Assembly: GCA_964057225.1 (NCBI GenBank)
Contig: OZ059895.1
Location: 4,092,001-4,156,000, forward strand
Direction of reading: 5' to 3'
DNA: 64,000 nt
Source: Auanema rhodensis
Lineage: Eukaryota > Nematoda > Chromadorea > Rhabditida > Rhabditidae
Shown here: one piece after another, positions 1 through 13,689 of the stretch
How the letters are laid out: the number at the start of each line of letters is the position of its first letter
Numbering within the stretch: position 1 is the stretch's first letter
Notes under the pieces: model-generated
Databases searched by the model: none
What the model was told of the DNA's origin: nothing
Seen by the model: the letters and a program-made list of their open reading frames with translations, nothing else
Translations under genes and position numbers: made by a program

Positions 1-176
1 TTGAGTGTACATGGAAACTCAACATACACTAATGCATCATTTTTCAAACGATCATAACTAATTTTTGTATTAAGCGTTTCTCAATGAAGTATAGTGCAAT
101 CGATGCGGATTTTTAAGCTGCGTCGATCTGTGTTATCAGATTTGCGCTAGCTTGAAAATGCACCGAGATATCAACT

Positions 177-198
177 GATATAAGTTCACACTTATATC
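177..198. other. Conserved intramonomer dyad (9-bp stem, 4-nt loop), representative copy
   Basis: Almost every monomer carries GATATAAGT, a 4-nt loop, then ACTTATATC, a perfect 9-bp inverted repeat. The loop varies between monomers while the stem does not. Loops seen are TCAC (most copies), TCAA (near 2641), TCGA (near 888, making the whole site a continuous palindrome), TAAC (near 1239) and TCTC (near 28970). Stem-breaking copies are few, for example near 14587 and 21959, which are duplicates of each other. This could be a protein-binding dyad or a cruciform or RNA hairpin. No function is shown. Confidence 0.7.
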
Positions 199-348
199 CT
201 CGATTTTCACCCTGAAGAATTAATTTTTTCGTTGAATAACATTGCCCATCGTCTTTGCCTTGAAAAAAGGAATCTAAAAACATCTACTTTTTGCTAAATT
301 ATTTTGAAATTTTTCGAAAAAATTTTTGTCAAAATGTTTTTGGAAGCA

Positions 349-376
349 ATGTTGAGTGTACATGGAAACTCAACAT
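349..376. other. Dyad at the monomer boundary (9-bp stem, 10-nt loop), representative copy
   Basis: ATGTTGAGT and ACTCAACAT are perfect reverse complements separated by GTACATGGAA. The dyad spans the conventional start of the monomer and recurs once per 351 bp. One arm is altered only in the GTTGAGGGTA variant monomers (near 7372, 10531 and 12988). Confidence 0.65.
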
Positions 377-3300
377 ACACTAATGCATCATTTTTCAAAC
401 GATCATAACTAAGTTTTGTATTAAGCGTTTCTCAATGAAGTATAGTGCATTCGATGCGGATTTTTAAGCTGCGTCGATCTGTGTTATCAGATTTGCGCTA
501 GCTTGAAAATGCACCGAGATATCAACTGATATAAGTTCACACTTATATCCTCGATTTTCACCCTGAAGAATTAATTTTTTCGTTGAATAACATTGCCCAT
601 CGTCTTTGCCTTGAAAAAAGGAATCTAAAAACATCTACTTTTTGCTAAATTATTTTGAAATTTTTTGAAAAAATGTTTGTCAAAATGTTTTTGGAAGCAA
701 TGTTGAGTGTACATGGAAACTCAACATACACTAATGCATCATTTTTCAAACGATCATAACTAATTTTTGTATTAAGCGTTTCTCAATGAAGTATAGTGCA
801 TTCGATGCGGATTTTTAAGCTGCGTCGATCTGTGTTATCAGATTTGCGCTAGCTTAAAAATGCACCGAGATATCAACTGATATAAGTTCGAACTTATATC
901 CTCGATTTTCACCCTGAAGAATTAATTTTTTCGTTGAATAACATTGCCCATCGTCTTTGCCTTGAAAAAAGGAATCTAAAAACATCTACTTTTTGCTAAA
1001 TTATTTTGAAATTTTTCGAAAAAATTTTTGTCAAAATGTTTTTGGAAGCAATGTTGAGTGTACATGGAAACTCAACATACACTAATGCATCATTTTTCAA
1101 ACGATCATAACTAAGTTTTGTATTAAGCGTTTCTCAATGAAGTATAGTGCATTCGATGCGGATTTTTAAGCTGCGTCGATCTGTGTTATCAGATTTGCGC
1201 TAGCTTAAAAATTCACCGAGATATCAACTGATATAAGTTAACACTTATATCCTCGATTTTCACCCTGAAGAATTAATTTTTTCGTTGAATAACATTGTCC
1301 ATCATCTTTGCCTTAAAAAAAGGAATCTAAAAACATCTACTTTTTGCTAAATTATTTTGAAATTTTTCGAAAAAATTTTTGTCAAAATGTTTTTGGAAGC
1401 AATGTTGAGTGTACATGGAAACTCAACATACACTAATGCATCATTTTTCAAACGATCATAACTAATTTTTGTATTAAGCGTTTCTCAATGTAGTATAGTG
1501 CATTCGATGCGGATTTTTAAGCTGCGTCGATCTGTGTTATCAGATTTGCGCTAGCTTGAAAATGCACCGAGATATCAACTGATATAAGTTCACACTTATA
1601 TCCTCGATTTTCACCCTGAAGAATTAATTTTTTCGTTGAATAACATTGCCCATCGTCTTTGCCTTGAAAAAAGGAATCTAAAAACATCTACTTTTTGCTA
1701 AATTATTTTGGAATTTTTTGAAAAAATGTTTGTCAAAATGTTTTTGGAAGCAATGTTGAGTGTACATGGAAACTCAACATACACTAATGCATCATTTTTC
1801 AAACGATCGTAACTAATTTTTGTATTAAGCGTTTCTCAATGAAGTATAGTGCATTCGATGCGGATTTTTAAGCTGCGTCGATCTGTGTTATCAGATTTGC
1901 GCTAGCTTGAAAATGCACCGAGATATCAACTGATATAAGTTCACACTTATATCCTCGATTTTCACCCTGAAGAATTAATTTTTTCGTTGAATAACATTGC
2001 CCATCGTCTTTGCCTTGAAAAAAGGAATCTAAAAACATCTACTTTTTGCTAAATTATTTTGAAATTTTTCGAAAAAATTTTTGTCAAAATGTTTTTGGAA
2101 GCAATGTTGAGTGTACATGGAAACTCAACATACACTAATGCATCATTTTTTAAACGATCATAACTAAGTTTTGTATTAAGCGTTTCTCAATGAAGTATAG
2201 TGCATTCGATGCGGATTTTTAAGCTGCGTCGATCTGTGTTATCAGATTTGCGCTAGCTTGAAAATGCACCGAGATATCAACTGATATAAGTTCACACTTA
2301 TATCCTCGATTTTCACCCTGAAGAATTAATTTTTTCGTTGAATAACATTGCCCATCGTCTTTGCCTTGAAAAAAGGAATCTAAAAACATCTACTTTTTGC
2401 TAAATTATTCTGAAATTGTTTGAAAAAATGTTTGTCAAAATGTTTTTGGAAGCAATGTTGAGTGTACATGGAAACTCAACATACACTAATGCATCATTTT
2501 TCAAACGATCATAACTGATTTTTGTATTAAGCGTTTCTCAATGAAGTATAGTGCATTCGATGCGGATTTTTAAGCTGCGTCGATCTGTGTTATCAGATTT
2601 GCGCTAGCTTAAAAATGCACCGAGATATCAACTGATATAAGTTCAAACTTATATCCTCGATTTTCACCCTGAAGAATTAATTTTTTCGTTGAATAACATT
2701 GCCCATCGTCTTTGCCTTGAAAAAAGGAATCTAAAAACATCTACTTTTTGCTAAATTATTTTGAAATTTTTCGAAAAAATTTTTGTCAAAATGTTTTTGG
2801 AAGCAATGTTGAGTGTACATGGAAACTCAACATACACTAATGCATCATTTTTCAAACGATCATAACTAAGTTTTGTATTAAGCGTTTCTCAATGAAGTAT
2901 AGTGCATTCGATGCGGATTTTTAAGCTGCGTCGATCTGTGTTATCAGATTTGCGCTAGCTTGAAAATGCACCGAGATATCAACTGATATAAGTTCACACT
3001 TATATCCTCGATTTTCACCCTGAAGAATTAATTTTTTCGTTGAATAACATTGCCCATCGTCTTTGCCTTGAAAAAAGGAATCTAAAAACATCTACTTTTT
3101 GCTAAATTATTTTGAAATTTTTTGAAAAAATGTTTGTCAAAATGTTTTTGGAAGCAATGTTGAGTGTACATGGAAACTCAACATACACTAATGCATCATT
3201 TTTCAAACGATCATAACTAATTTTTGTATTAAGCGTTTCTCAATGTAGTATAGTGCATTCGATGCGGATTTTTAAGCTGCGTCGATCTGTGTTATCAGAT

Positions 3301-5616
3301 TTGCGCTAGCTTGAAAATGCACCGAGATATCAACTGATATAAGTTCACACTTATATCCTCGATTTTCACCCTGAAGAATTAATTTTTTCGTTGAATAACA
3401 TTGCCCATCGTCTTTGCCTTGAAATAAGGAATCTAAAAACATCTACTTTTTGCTAAATTATTTTGAAATTTTTCGAAAAAATTTTTGTCAAAATGTTTTT
3501 GGAAGCAATGTTGAGTGTACATGGAAACTCAACATACACTAATGCATCATTTTTCAAACGATCATAACTAATTTTTGTATTAAGCGTTTCTCAATGAAGT
3601 ATAGTGCATTCGATGCGGATTTTTAAGCTGCGTCGATCTGTGTTATCAGATTTGCGCTAGCTTGAAAATGCACCGAGATATCAACTGATATAAGTTCACA
3701 CTTATATCCTCGATTTTCACCCTGAAGAATTAATTTTTTCGTTGAATAACATTGCCCATCGTCTTTGCCTTGAAAAAAGGAATCTAAAAACATCTACTTT
3801 TTGCTAAATTATTTTGAAATTTTTTGAAAAAATGTTTGTCAAAATGTTTTTGGAAGCAATGTTGAGTGTACATGGAAACTCAACATACACTAATGCATCA
3901 TTTTTCAAACGATCGTAACTAATTTTTGTATTAAGCGTTTCTCAATGAAGTATAGTGCATTCGATGCGGATTTTTAAGCTGCGTCGATCTGTGTTATCAG
4001 ATTTGCGCTAGCTTGAAAATGCACCGAGATATCAACTGATATAAGTTCACACTTATATCCTCGATTTTCACCCTGAAGAATTAATTTTTTCGTTGAATAA
4101 CATTGCCCATCGTCTTTGCCTTGAAAAAAGGAATCTAAAAACATCTACTTTTTGCTAAATTATTTTGAAATTTTTCGAAAAAATTTTTGTCAAAATGTTT
4201 TTGGAAGCAATGTTGAGTGTACATGGAAACTCAACATACACTAATGCATCATTTTTCAAACGATCATAACTAAGTTTTGTATTAAGCGTTTCTCAATGAA
4301 GTATAGTGCATTCGATGCGGATTTTTAAGCTGCGCCGATCTGTGTTATCAGATTTGCGCTAGCTTAAAAATTCACCGAGATATCAACTGATATAAGTTCA
4401 CACTTATATCCTCGATTTTCACCCTGAAGAATTGATTTTTTCGTTGAATAACATTGTCCATCATCTTTGCCTTAAAAAAAGGAATCTAAAAACATCTACT
4501 TTTTGCTAAATTATTTTGAAATTTTTCGAAAAAATTTTTGTCAAAATGTTTTTGGAAGCAATGTTGAGTGTACATGGAAACTCAACATACACTAATGCAT
4601 CATTTTTCAAACGATCATAACTAATTTTTGTATTAAGCGTTTCTCAATGTAGTATAGTGCATTCGATGCGGATTTTTAAGCTGCGTCGATCTGTGTTATC
4701 AGATTTGCGCTAGCTTGAAAATGCACCGAGATATCAACTGATATAAGTTCACACTTATATCCTCGATTTTCACCCTGAAGAATTAATTTTTTCGTTGAAT
4801 AACATTGCCCATCGTCTTTGCCTTGAAATAAGGAATCTAAAAACATCTACTTTTTGCTAAATTATTTTGAAATTTTTCGAAAAAATTTTTGTCAAAATGT
4901 TTTTGGAAGCAATGTTGAGTGTACATGGAAACTCAACATACACTAATGCATCATTTTTCAAACGATCATAACTAATTTTTGTATTAAGCGTTTCTCAATG
5001 AAGTATAGTGCATTCGATGCGGATTTTTAAGCTGCGTCGATCTGTGTTATCAGATTTGCGCTAGCTTGAAAATGCACCGAGATATCAACTGATATAAGTT
5101 CACACTTATATCCTCGATTTTCACCCTGAAGAATTAATTTTTTCGTTGAATAACATTGCCCATCGTCTTTGCCTTGAAAAAAGGAATCTAAAAACATCTA
5201 CTTTTTGCTAAATTATTTTGAAATTTTTTGAAAAAATGTTTGTCAAAATGTTTTTGGAAGCAATGTTGAGTGTACATGGAAACTCAACATACACTAATGC
5301 ATCATTTTTCAAACGATCATAACTAAGTTTTGTATTAAGCGTTTCTCAATGAAGTATAGTGCATTCGATGCGGATTTTTAAGCTGCGTCGATCTGTGTTA
5401 TCAGATTTGCGCTAGCTTGAAAATGCACCGAGATATCAACTGATATAAGTTCACACTTATATCCTCGATTTTCACCCTGAAGAATTAATTTTTTCGTTGA
5501 ATAACATTGCCCATCGTCTTTGCCTTGAAAAAAGGAATCTAAAAACATCTACTTTTTGCTAAATTATTTTGAAATTTTTCGAAAAAATTTTTGTCAAAAT
5601 GTTTTTGGAAGCAATG

Positions 5617-8600
5617 TTGAGTGTACATGGAAACTCAACATACACTAATGCATCATTTTTCAAACGATCATAACTAAGTTTTGTATTAAGCGTTTCTCAA
5701 TGAAGTATAGTGCATTCGATGCGGATTTTTAAGCTGCGCCGATCTGTGTTATCAGATTTGCGCTAGCTTAAAAATTCACCGAGATATCAACTGATATAAG
5801 TTCACACTTATATCCTCGATTTTCACCCTGAAGAATTGATTTTTTCGTTGAATAACATTGTCCATCATCTTTGCCTTAAAAAAAGGAATCTAAAAACATC
5901 TACTTTTTGCTAAATTATTTTGAAATTTTTCGAAAAAATTTTTGTCAAAATGTTTTTGGAAGCAATGTTGAGTGTACATGGAAACTCAACATACACTAAT
6001 GCATCATTTTTCAAACGATCATAACTAATTTTTGTATTAAGCGTTTCTCAATGTAGTATAGTGCATTCGATGCGGATTTTTAAGCTGCGTCGATCTGTGT
6101 TATCAGATTTGCGCTAGCTTGAAAATGCACCGAGATATCAACTGATATAAGTTCACACTTATATCCTCGATTTTCACCCTGAAGAATTAATTTTTTCGTT
6201 GAATAACATTGCCCATCGTCTTTGCCTTGAAATAAGGAATCTAAAAACATCTACTTTTTGCTAAATTATTTTGAAATTTTTCGAAAAAATTTTTGTCAAA
6301 ATGTTTTTGGAAGCAATGTTGAGTGTACATGGAAACTCAACATACACTAATGCATCATTTTTCAAACGATCATAACTAATTTTTGTATTAAGCGTTTCTC
6401 AATGAAGTATAGTGCATTCGATGCGGATTTTTAAGCTGCGTCGATCTGTGTTATCAGATTTGCGCTAGCTTGAAAATGCACCGAGATATCAACTGATATA
6501 AGTTCACACTTATATCCTCGATTTTCACCCTGAAGAATTAATTTTTTCGTTGAATAACATTGCCCATCGTCTTTGCCTTGAAAAAAGGAATCTAAAAACA
6601 TCTACTTTTTGCTAAATTATTTTGAAATTTTTTGAAAAAATGTTTGTCAAAATGTTTTTGGAAGCAATGTTGAGTGTACATGGAAACTCAACATACACTA
6701 ATGCATCATTTTTCAAACGATCGTAACTAATTTTTGTATTAAGCGTTTCTCAATGAAGTATAGTGCATTCGATGCGGATTTTTAAGCTGCGTCGATCTGT
6801 GTTATCAGATTTGCGCTAGCTTAAAAATGCACCGAGATATCAACTGATATAAGTTCACACTTATATCCTCGATTTTCACCCTGAAGAATTAATTTTTTCG
6901 TTGAATAACATTGTCCATCGTCTTTGCCTTAAAAAAATGAATCTAAAAACATCTACTTTTTGCTAAATTATTTTGAAATTTTTCGAAAAAATTTTTGTCA
7001 AAATGTTTTTGGAAGCAATGTTGAGTGTACATGGAAACTCAACATACACTAATGCATCATTTTTCAAACGATCATAACTAATTTTTGTATTAAGCGTTTC
7101 TCAATGAAGTATAGTGCATTCGATGCGGATTTTTAAGCTGCGTCGATCTGTGTTATCAGATTTGCGCTAGCTTAAAAATGCACCGAGATATCAACTGATA
7201 TAAGTTCAAACTTATATCCTCGATTTTCACCCTGAAGAATTAATTTTTTCGTTGAATAACATTGCCCATCGTCTTTGCCTTGAAAAAAGGAATCTAAAAA
7301 CATCTACTTTTTGCTAAATTATTTTGAAATTTTTCGAAAAAATTTTTGTCAAAATGTTTTTGGAAGCAATGTTGAGGGTACATGGAAACTCAACATACAC
7401 TAATGCATCATTTTTCAAACGATCATAACTAAGTTTTGTATTAAGCGTTTCTCAATGAAGTATAGTGCATTCGATGCGGATTTTTAAGCTGCGTCGATCT
7501 GTGTTATCAGATTTGCACTAGCTTAAAAATTCACCGAGATATCAACTGATATAAGTTCACACTTATATCCTCGATTTTCACCCTGAAGAATTAATTTTTT
7601 CGTTGAATAACATTGTCCATCATCTTTGCCTTAAAAAAAGGAATCTAAAAACATCTACTTTTTGCTAAATTATTTTGAAATTTTTCGAAAAAATTTTTGT
7701 CAAAATGTTTTTGGAAGCAATGTTGAGTGTACATGGAAACTCAACATACACTAATGCATCATTTTTCAAACGATCATAACTAATTTTTGTATTAAGCGTT
7801 TCTCAATGTAGTATAGTGCATTCGATGCGGATTTTTAAGCTGCGTCGATCTGTGTTATCAGATTTGCGCTAGCTTGAAAATGCACCGAGATATCAACTGA
7901 TATAAGTTCACACTTATATCCTCGATTTTCACCCTGAAGAATTAATTTTTTCGTTGAATAACATTGCCCATCGTCTTTGCCTTGAAATAAGGAATCTAAA
8001 AACATCTACTTTTTGCTAAATTATTTTGAAATTTTTCGAAAAAATTTTTGTCAAAATGTTTTTGGAAGCAATGTTGAGTGTACATGGAAACTCAACATAC
8101 ACTAATGCATCATTTTTCAAACGATCATAACTAATTTTTGTATTAAGCGTTTCTCAATGAAGTATAGTGCATTCGATGCGGATTTTTAAGCTGCGTCGAT
8201 CTGTGTTATCAGATTTGCGCTAGCTTGAAAATGCACCGAGATATCAACTGATATAAGTTCACACTTATATCCTCGATTTTCACCCTGAAGAATTAATTTT
8301 TTCGTTGAATAACATTGCCCATCGTCTTTGCCTTGAAAAAAGGAATCTAAAAACATCTACTTTTTGCTAAATTATTTTGAAATTTTTTGAAAAAATGTTT
8401 GTCAAAATGTTTTTGGAAGCAATGTTGAGTGTACATGGAAACTCAACATACACTAATGCATCATTTTTCAAACGATCGTAACTAATTTTTGTATTAAGCG
8501 TTTCTCAATGAAGTATAGTGCATTCGATGCGGATTTTTAAGCTGCGTCGATCTGTGTTATCAGATTTGCGCTAGCTTGAAAATGCACCGAGATATCAACT

Positions 8601-11232
8601 GATATAAGTTCACACTTATATCCTCGATTTTCACCCTGAAGAATTAATTTTTTCGTTGAATAACATTGCCCATCGTCTTTGCCTTGAAAAAAGGAATCTA
8701 AAAACATCTACTTTTTGCTAAATTATTTTGAAATTTTTCGAAAAAATTTTTGTCAAAATGTTTTTGGAAGCAATGTTGAGTGTACATGGAAACTCAACAT
8801 ACACTAATGCATCATTTTTCAAACGATCATAACTAAGTTTTGTATTAAGCGTTTCTCAATGAAGTATAGTGCATTCGATGCGGATTTTTAAGCTGCGTCG
8901 ATCTGTGTTATCAGATTTGCGCTAGCTTAAAAATTCACCGAGATATCAACTGATATAAGTTCACACTTATATCCTCGATTTTCACCCTGAAGAATTGATT
9001 TTTTCGTTGAATAACATTGTCCATCATCTTTGCCTTAAAAAAAGGAATCTAAAAACATCTACTTTTTGCTAAATTATTTTGAAATTTTTCGAAAAAATTT
9101 TTGTCAAAATGTTTTTGGAAGCAATGTTGAGTGTACATGGAAACTCAACATACACTAATGCATCATTTTTCAAACGATCATAACTAATTTTTGTATTAAG
9201 CGTTTCTCAATGTAGTATAGTGCATTCGATGCGGATTTTTAAGCTGCGTCGATCTGTGTTATCAGATTTGCGCTAGCTTGAAAATGCACCGAGATATCAA
9301 CTGATATAAGTTCACACTTATATCCTCGATTTTCACCCTGAAGAATTAATTTTTTCGTTGAATAACATTGCCCATCGTCTTTGCCTTGAAATAAGGAATC
9401 TAAAAACATCTACTTTTTGCTAAATTATTTTGAAATTTTTCGAAAAAATTTTTGTCAAAATGTTTTTGGAAGCAATGTTGAGTGTACATGGAAACTCAAC
9501 ATACACTAATGCATCATTTTTCAAACGATCATAACTAATTTTTGTATTAAGCGTTTCTCAATGAAGTATAGTGCATTCGATGCGGATTTTTAAGCTGCGT
9601 CGATCTGTGTTATCAGATTTGCGCTAGCTTGAAAATGCACCGAGATATCAACTGATATAAGTTCACACTTATATCCTCGATTTTCACCCTGAAGAATTAA
9701 TTTTTTCGTTGAATAACATTGCCCATCGTCTTTGCCTTGAAAAAAGGAATCTAAAAACATCTACTTTTTGCTAAATTATTTTGAAATTTTTTGAAAAAAT
9801 GTTTGTCAAAATGTTTTTGGAAGCAATGTTGAGTGTACATGGAAACTCAACATACACTAATGCATCATTTTTCAAACGATCGTAACTAATTTTTGTATTA
9901 AGCGTTTCTCAATGAAGTATAGTGCATTCGATGCGGATTTTTAAGCTGCGTCGATCTGTGTTATCAGATTTGCGCTAGCTTAAAAATGCACCGAGATATC
10001 AACTGATATAAGTTCACACTTATATCCTCGATTTTCACCCTGAAGAATTAATTTTTTCGTTGAATAACATTGTCCATCGTCTTTGCCTTAAAAAAATGAA
10101 TCTAAAAACATCTACTTTTTGCTAAATTATTTTGAAATTTTTCGAAAAAATTTTTGTCAAAATGTTTTTGGAAGCAATGTTGAGTGTACATGGAAACTCA
10201 ACATACACTAATGCATCATTTTTCAAACGATCATAACTAATTTTTGTATTAAGCGTTTCTCAATGAAGTATAGTGCATTCGATGCGGATTTTTAAGCTGC
10301 GTCGATCTGTGTTATCAGATTTGCGCTAGCTTAAAAATGCACCGAGATATCAACTGATATAAGTTCAAACTTATATCCTCGATTTTCACCCTGAAGAATT
10401 AATTTTTTCGTTGAATAACATTGCCCATCGTCTTTGCCTTGAAAAAAGGAATCTAAAAACATCTACTTTTTGCTAAATTATTTTGAAATTTTTCGAAAAA
10501 ATTTTTGTCAAAATGTTTTTGGAAGCAATGTTGAGGGTACATGGAAACTCAACATACACTAATGCATCATTTTTCAAACGATCATAACTAAGTTTTGTAT
10601 TAAGCGTTTCTCAATGAAGTATAGTGCATTCGATGCGGATTTTTAAGCTGCGTCGATCTGTGTTATCAGATTTGCACTAGCTTAAAAATTCACCGAGATA
10701 TCAACTGATATAAGTTCACACTTATATCCTCGATTTTCACCCTGAAGAATTAATTTTTTCGTTGAATAACATTGTCCATCATCTTTGCCTTAAAAAAAGG
10801 AATCTAAAAACATCTACTTTTTGCTAAATTATTTTGAAATTTTTCGAAAAAATTTTTGTCAAAATGTTTTTGGAAGCAATGTTGAGTGTACATGGAAACT
10901 CAACATACACTAATGCATCATTTTTCAAACGATCATAACTAATTTTTGTATTAAGCGTTTCTCAATGTAGTATAGTGCATTCGATGCGGATTTTTAAGCT
11001 GCGTCGATCTGTGTTATCAGATTTGCGCTAGCTTGAAAATGCACCGAGATATCAACTGATATAAGTTCACACTTATATCCTCGATTTTCACCCTGAAGAA
11101 TTAATTTTTTCGTTGAATAACATTGCCCATCGTCTTTGCCTTGAAATAAGGAATCTAAAAACATCTACTTTTTGCTAAATTATTTTGAAATTTTTCGAAA
11201 AAATTTTTGTCAAAATGTTTTTGGAAGCAATG
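5617..11232 (+). repeat. Duplicated 7-monomer block at a 9-monomer (3159-bp) offset
   Basis: Seven consecutive monomers from 5617 to 8073 reappear in order from 8776 to 11232. Shared private markers include GAATTGATTTTT, TTAAAAAAATGA, GTTCAAAC and GAGGGTAC with GCACTAGC. The GAGGGTAC marker sits at 7372 and 10531, 3159 bp apart, and again at 12988, a further 2457 bp (7 monomers). The marker TGCGCCGATC at 4331 and 5735 shows a further 4-monomer (1404-bp) duplication. Together these show successive unequal exchanges with different register. Confidence 0.8.
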
Positions 11233-13689
11233 TTGAGTGTACATGGAAACTCAACATACACTAATGCATCATTTTTCAAACGATCATAACTAATTTTTGT
11301 ATTAAGCGTTTCTCAATGAAGTATAGTGCATTCGATGCGGATTTTTAAGCTGCGTCGATCTGTGTTATCAGATTTGCACTAGCTTAAAAATTCACCGAGA
11401 TATCAACTGATATAAGTTCACACTTATATCCTCGATTTTCACCCTGAAGAATTAATTTTTTCGTTGAATAACATTGTCCATCATCTTTGCCTTAAAAAAA
11501 GGAATCTAAAAACATCTACTTTTTGCTAAATTATTTTGAAATTTTTCGAAAAAATTTTTGTCAAAATGTTTTTGGAAGCAATGTTGAGTGTACATGGAAA
11601 CTCAACATACACTAATGCATCATTTTTCAAACGATCATAACTAATTTTTGTATTAAGCGTTTCTCAATGAAGTATAGTGCATTCGATGCGGATTTTTAAG
11701 CTGCGTCGATCTGTGTTATCAGATTTGCGCTAGCTTGAAAATGCACCGAGATATCAACTGATATAAGTTCACACTTATATCCTCGATTTTCACCCTGAAG
11801 AATTAATTTTTTCGTTGAATAACATTGCCCATCGTCTTTGCCTTGAAATAAGGAATCTAAAAACATCTACTTTTTGCTAAATTATTTTGAAATTTTTCGA
11901 AAAAATTTTTGTCAAAATGTTTTTGGAAGCAATGTTGAGTGTACATGGAAACTCAACATACACTAATGCATCATTTTTCAAACGATCATAACTAATTTTT
12001 GTATTAAGCGTTTCTCAATGAAGTATAGTGCATTCGATGCGGATTTTTAAGCTGCGTCGATCTGTGTTATCAGATTTGCGCTAGCTTGAAAATGCACCGA
12101 GATATCAACTGATATAAGTTCACACTTATATCCTCGATTTTCACCCTGAAGAATTAATTTTTTCGTTGAATAACATTGCCCATCGTCTTTGCCTTGAAAA
12201 AAGGAATCTAAAAACATCTACTTTTTGCTAAATTATTTTGAAATTTTTTGAAAAAATGTTTGTCAAAATGTTTTTGGAAGCAATGTTGAGTGTACATGGA
12301 AACTCAACATACACTAATGCATCATTTTTCAAACGATCGTAACTAATTTTTGTATTAAGCGTTTCTCAATGAAGTATAGTGCATTCGATGCGGATTTTTA
12401 AGCTGCGTCGATCTGTGTTATCAGATTTGCGCTAGCTTAAAAATGCACCGAGATATCAACTGATATAAGTTCACACTTATATCCTCGATTTTCACCCTGA
12501 AGAATTAATTTTTTCGTTGAATAACATTGTCCATCGTCTTTGCCTTAAAAAAATGAATCTAAAAACATCTACTTTTTGCTAAATTATTTTGAAATTTTTC
12601 GAAAAAATTTTTGTCAAAATGTTTTTGGAAACAATGTTGAGTGTACATGGAAACTCAACATACACTAATGCATCATTTTTCAAACGATCATAACTAATTT
12701 TTGTATTAAGCGTTTCTCAATGAAGTATAGTGCATTCGATGCGGATTTTTAAGCTGCGTCGATCTGTGTTATCAGATTTGCGCTAGCTTAAAAATGCACC
12801 GAGATATCAACTGATATAAGTTCAAACTTATATCCTCGATTTTCACCCTGAAGAATTAATTTTTTCGTTGAATAACATTGCCCATCGTCTTTGCCTTGAA
12901 AAAAGGAATCTAAAAACATCTACTTTTTGCTAAATTATTTTGAAATTTTTCGAAAAAATTTTTGTCAAAATGTTTTTGGAAGCAATGTTGAGGGTACATG
13001 GAAACTCAACATACACTAATGCATCATTTTTCAAACGATCATAACTAAGTTTTGTATTAAGCGTTTCTCAATGAAGTATAGTGCATTCGATGCGGATTTT
13101 TAAGCTGCGTCGATCTGTGTTATCAGATTTGCACTAGCTTAAAAATTCACCGAGATATCAACTGATATAAGTTCACACTTATATCCTCGATTTTCACCCT
13201 GAAGAATTAATTTTTTCGTTGAATAACATTGTCCATCATCTTTGCCTTAAAAAAAGGAATCTAAAAACATCTACTTTTTGCTAAATTATTTTGAAATTTT
13301 TCGAAAAAATTTTTGTCAAAATGTTTTTGGAAGCAATGTTGAGTGTACATGGAAACTCAACATACACTAATGCATCATTTTTCAAACGATCATAACTAAT
13401 TTTTGTATTAAGCGTTTCTCAATGTAGTATAGTGCATTCGATGCGGATTTTTAAGCTGCGTCGATCTGTGTTATCAGATTTGCGCTAGCTTGAAAATGCA
13501 CCGAGATATCAACTGATATAAGTTCACACTTATATCCTCGATTTTCACCCTGAAGAATTAATTTTTTCGTTGAATAACATTGCCCATCGTCTTTGCCTTG
13601 AAAAAAGGAATCTAAAAACATCTACTTTTTGCTAAATTATTTTGAAATTTTTCGAAAAAATTTTTGTCAAAATGTTTTTGGAAGCAATG

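Noticed and set aside
228-248. CENP-B-box-like sequence in the monomer (TTTCGTTGAATAACATTG)
   Set aside because: Only the first half (TTTCGTTG) agrees with the box. The essential CGGG half is missing in every monomer.
1-351. Hammerhead-type ribozyme in the satellite
   Set aside because: CTGATATAAG and CTGATAACAC fail the required CTGANGA core, and no matching GAAA-helix arrangement was found.
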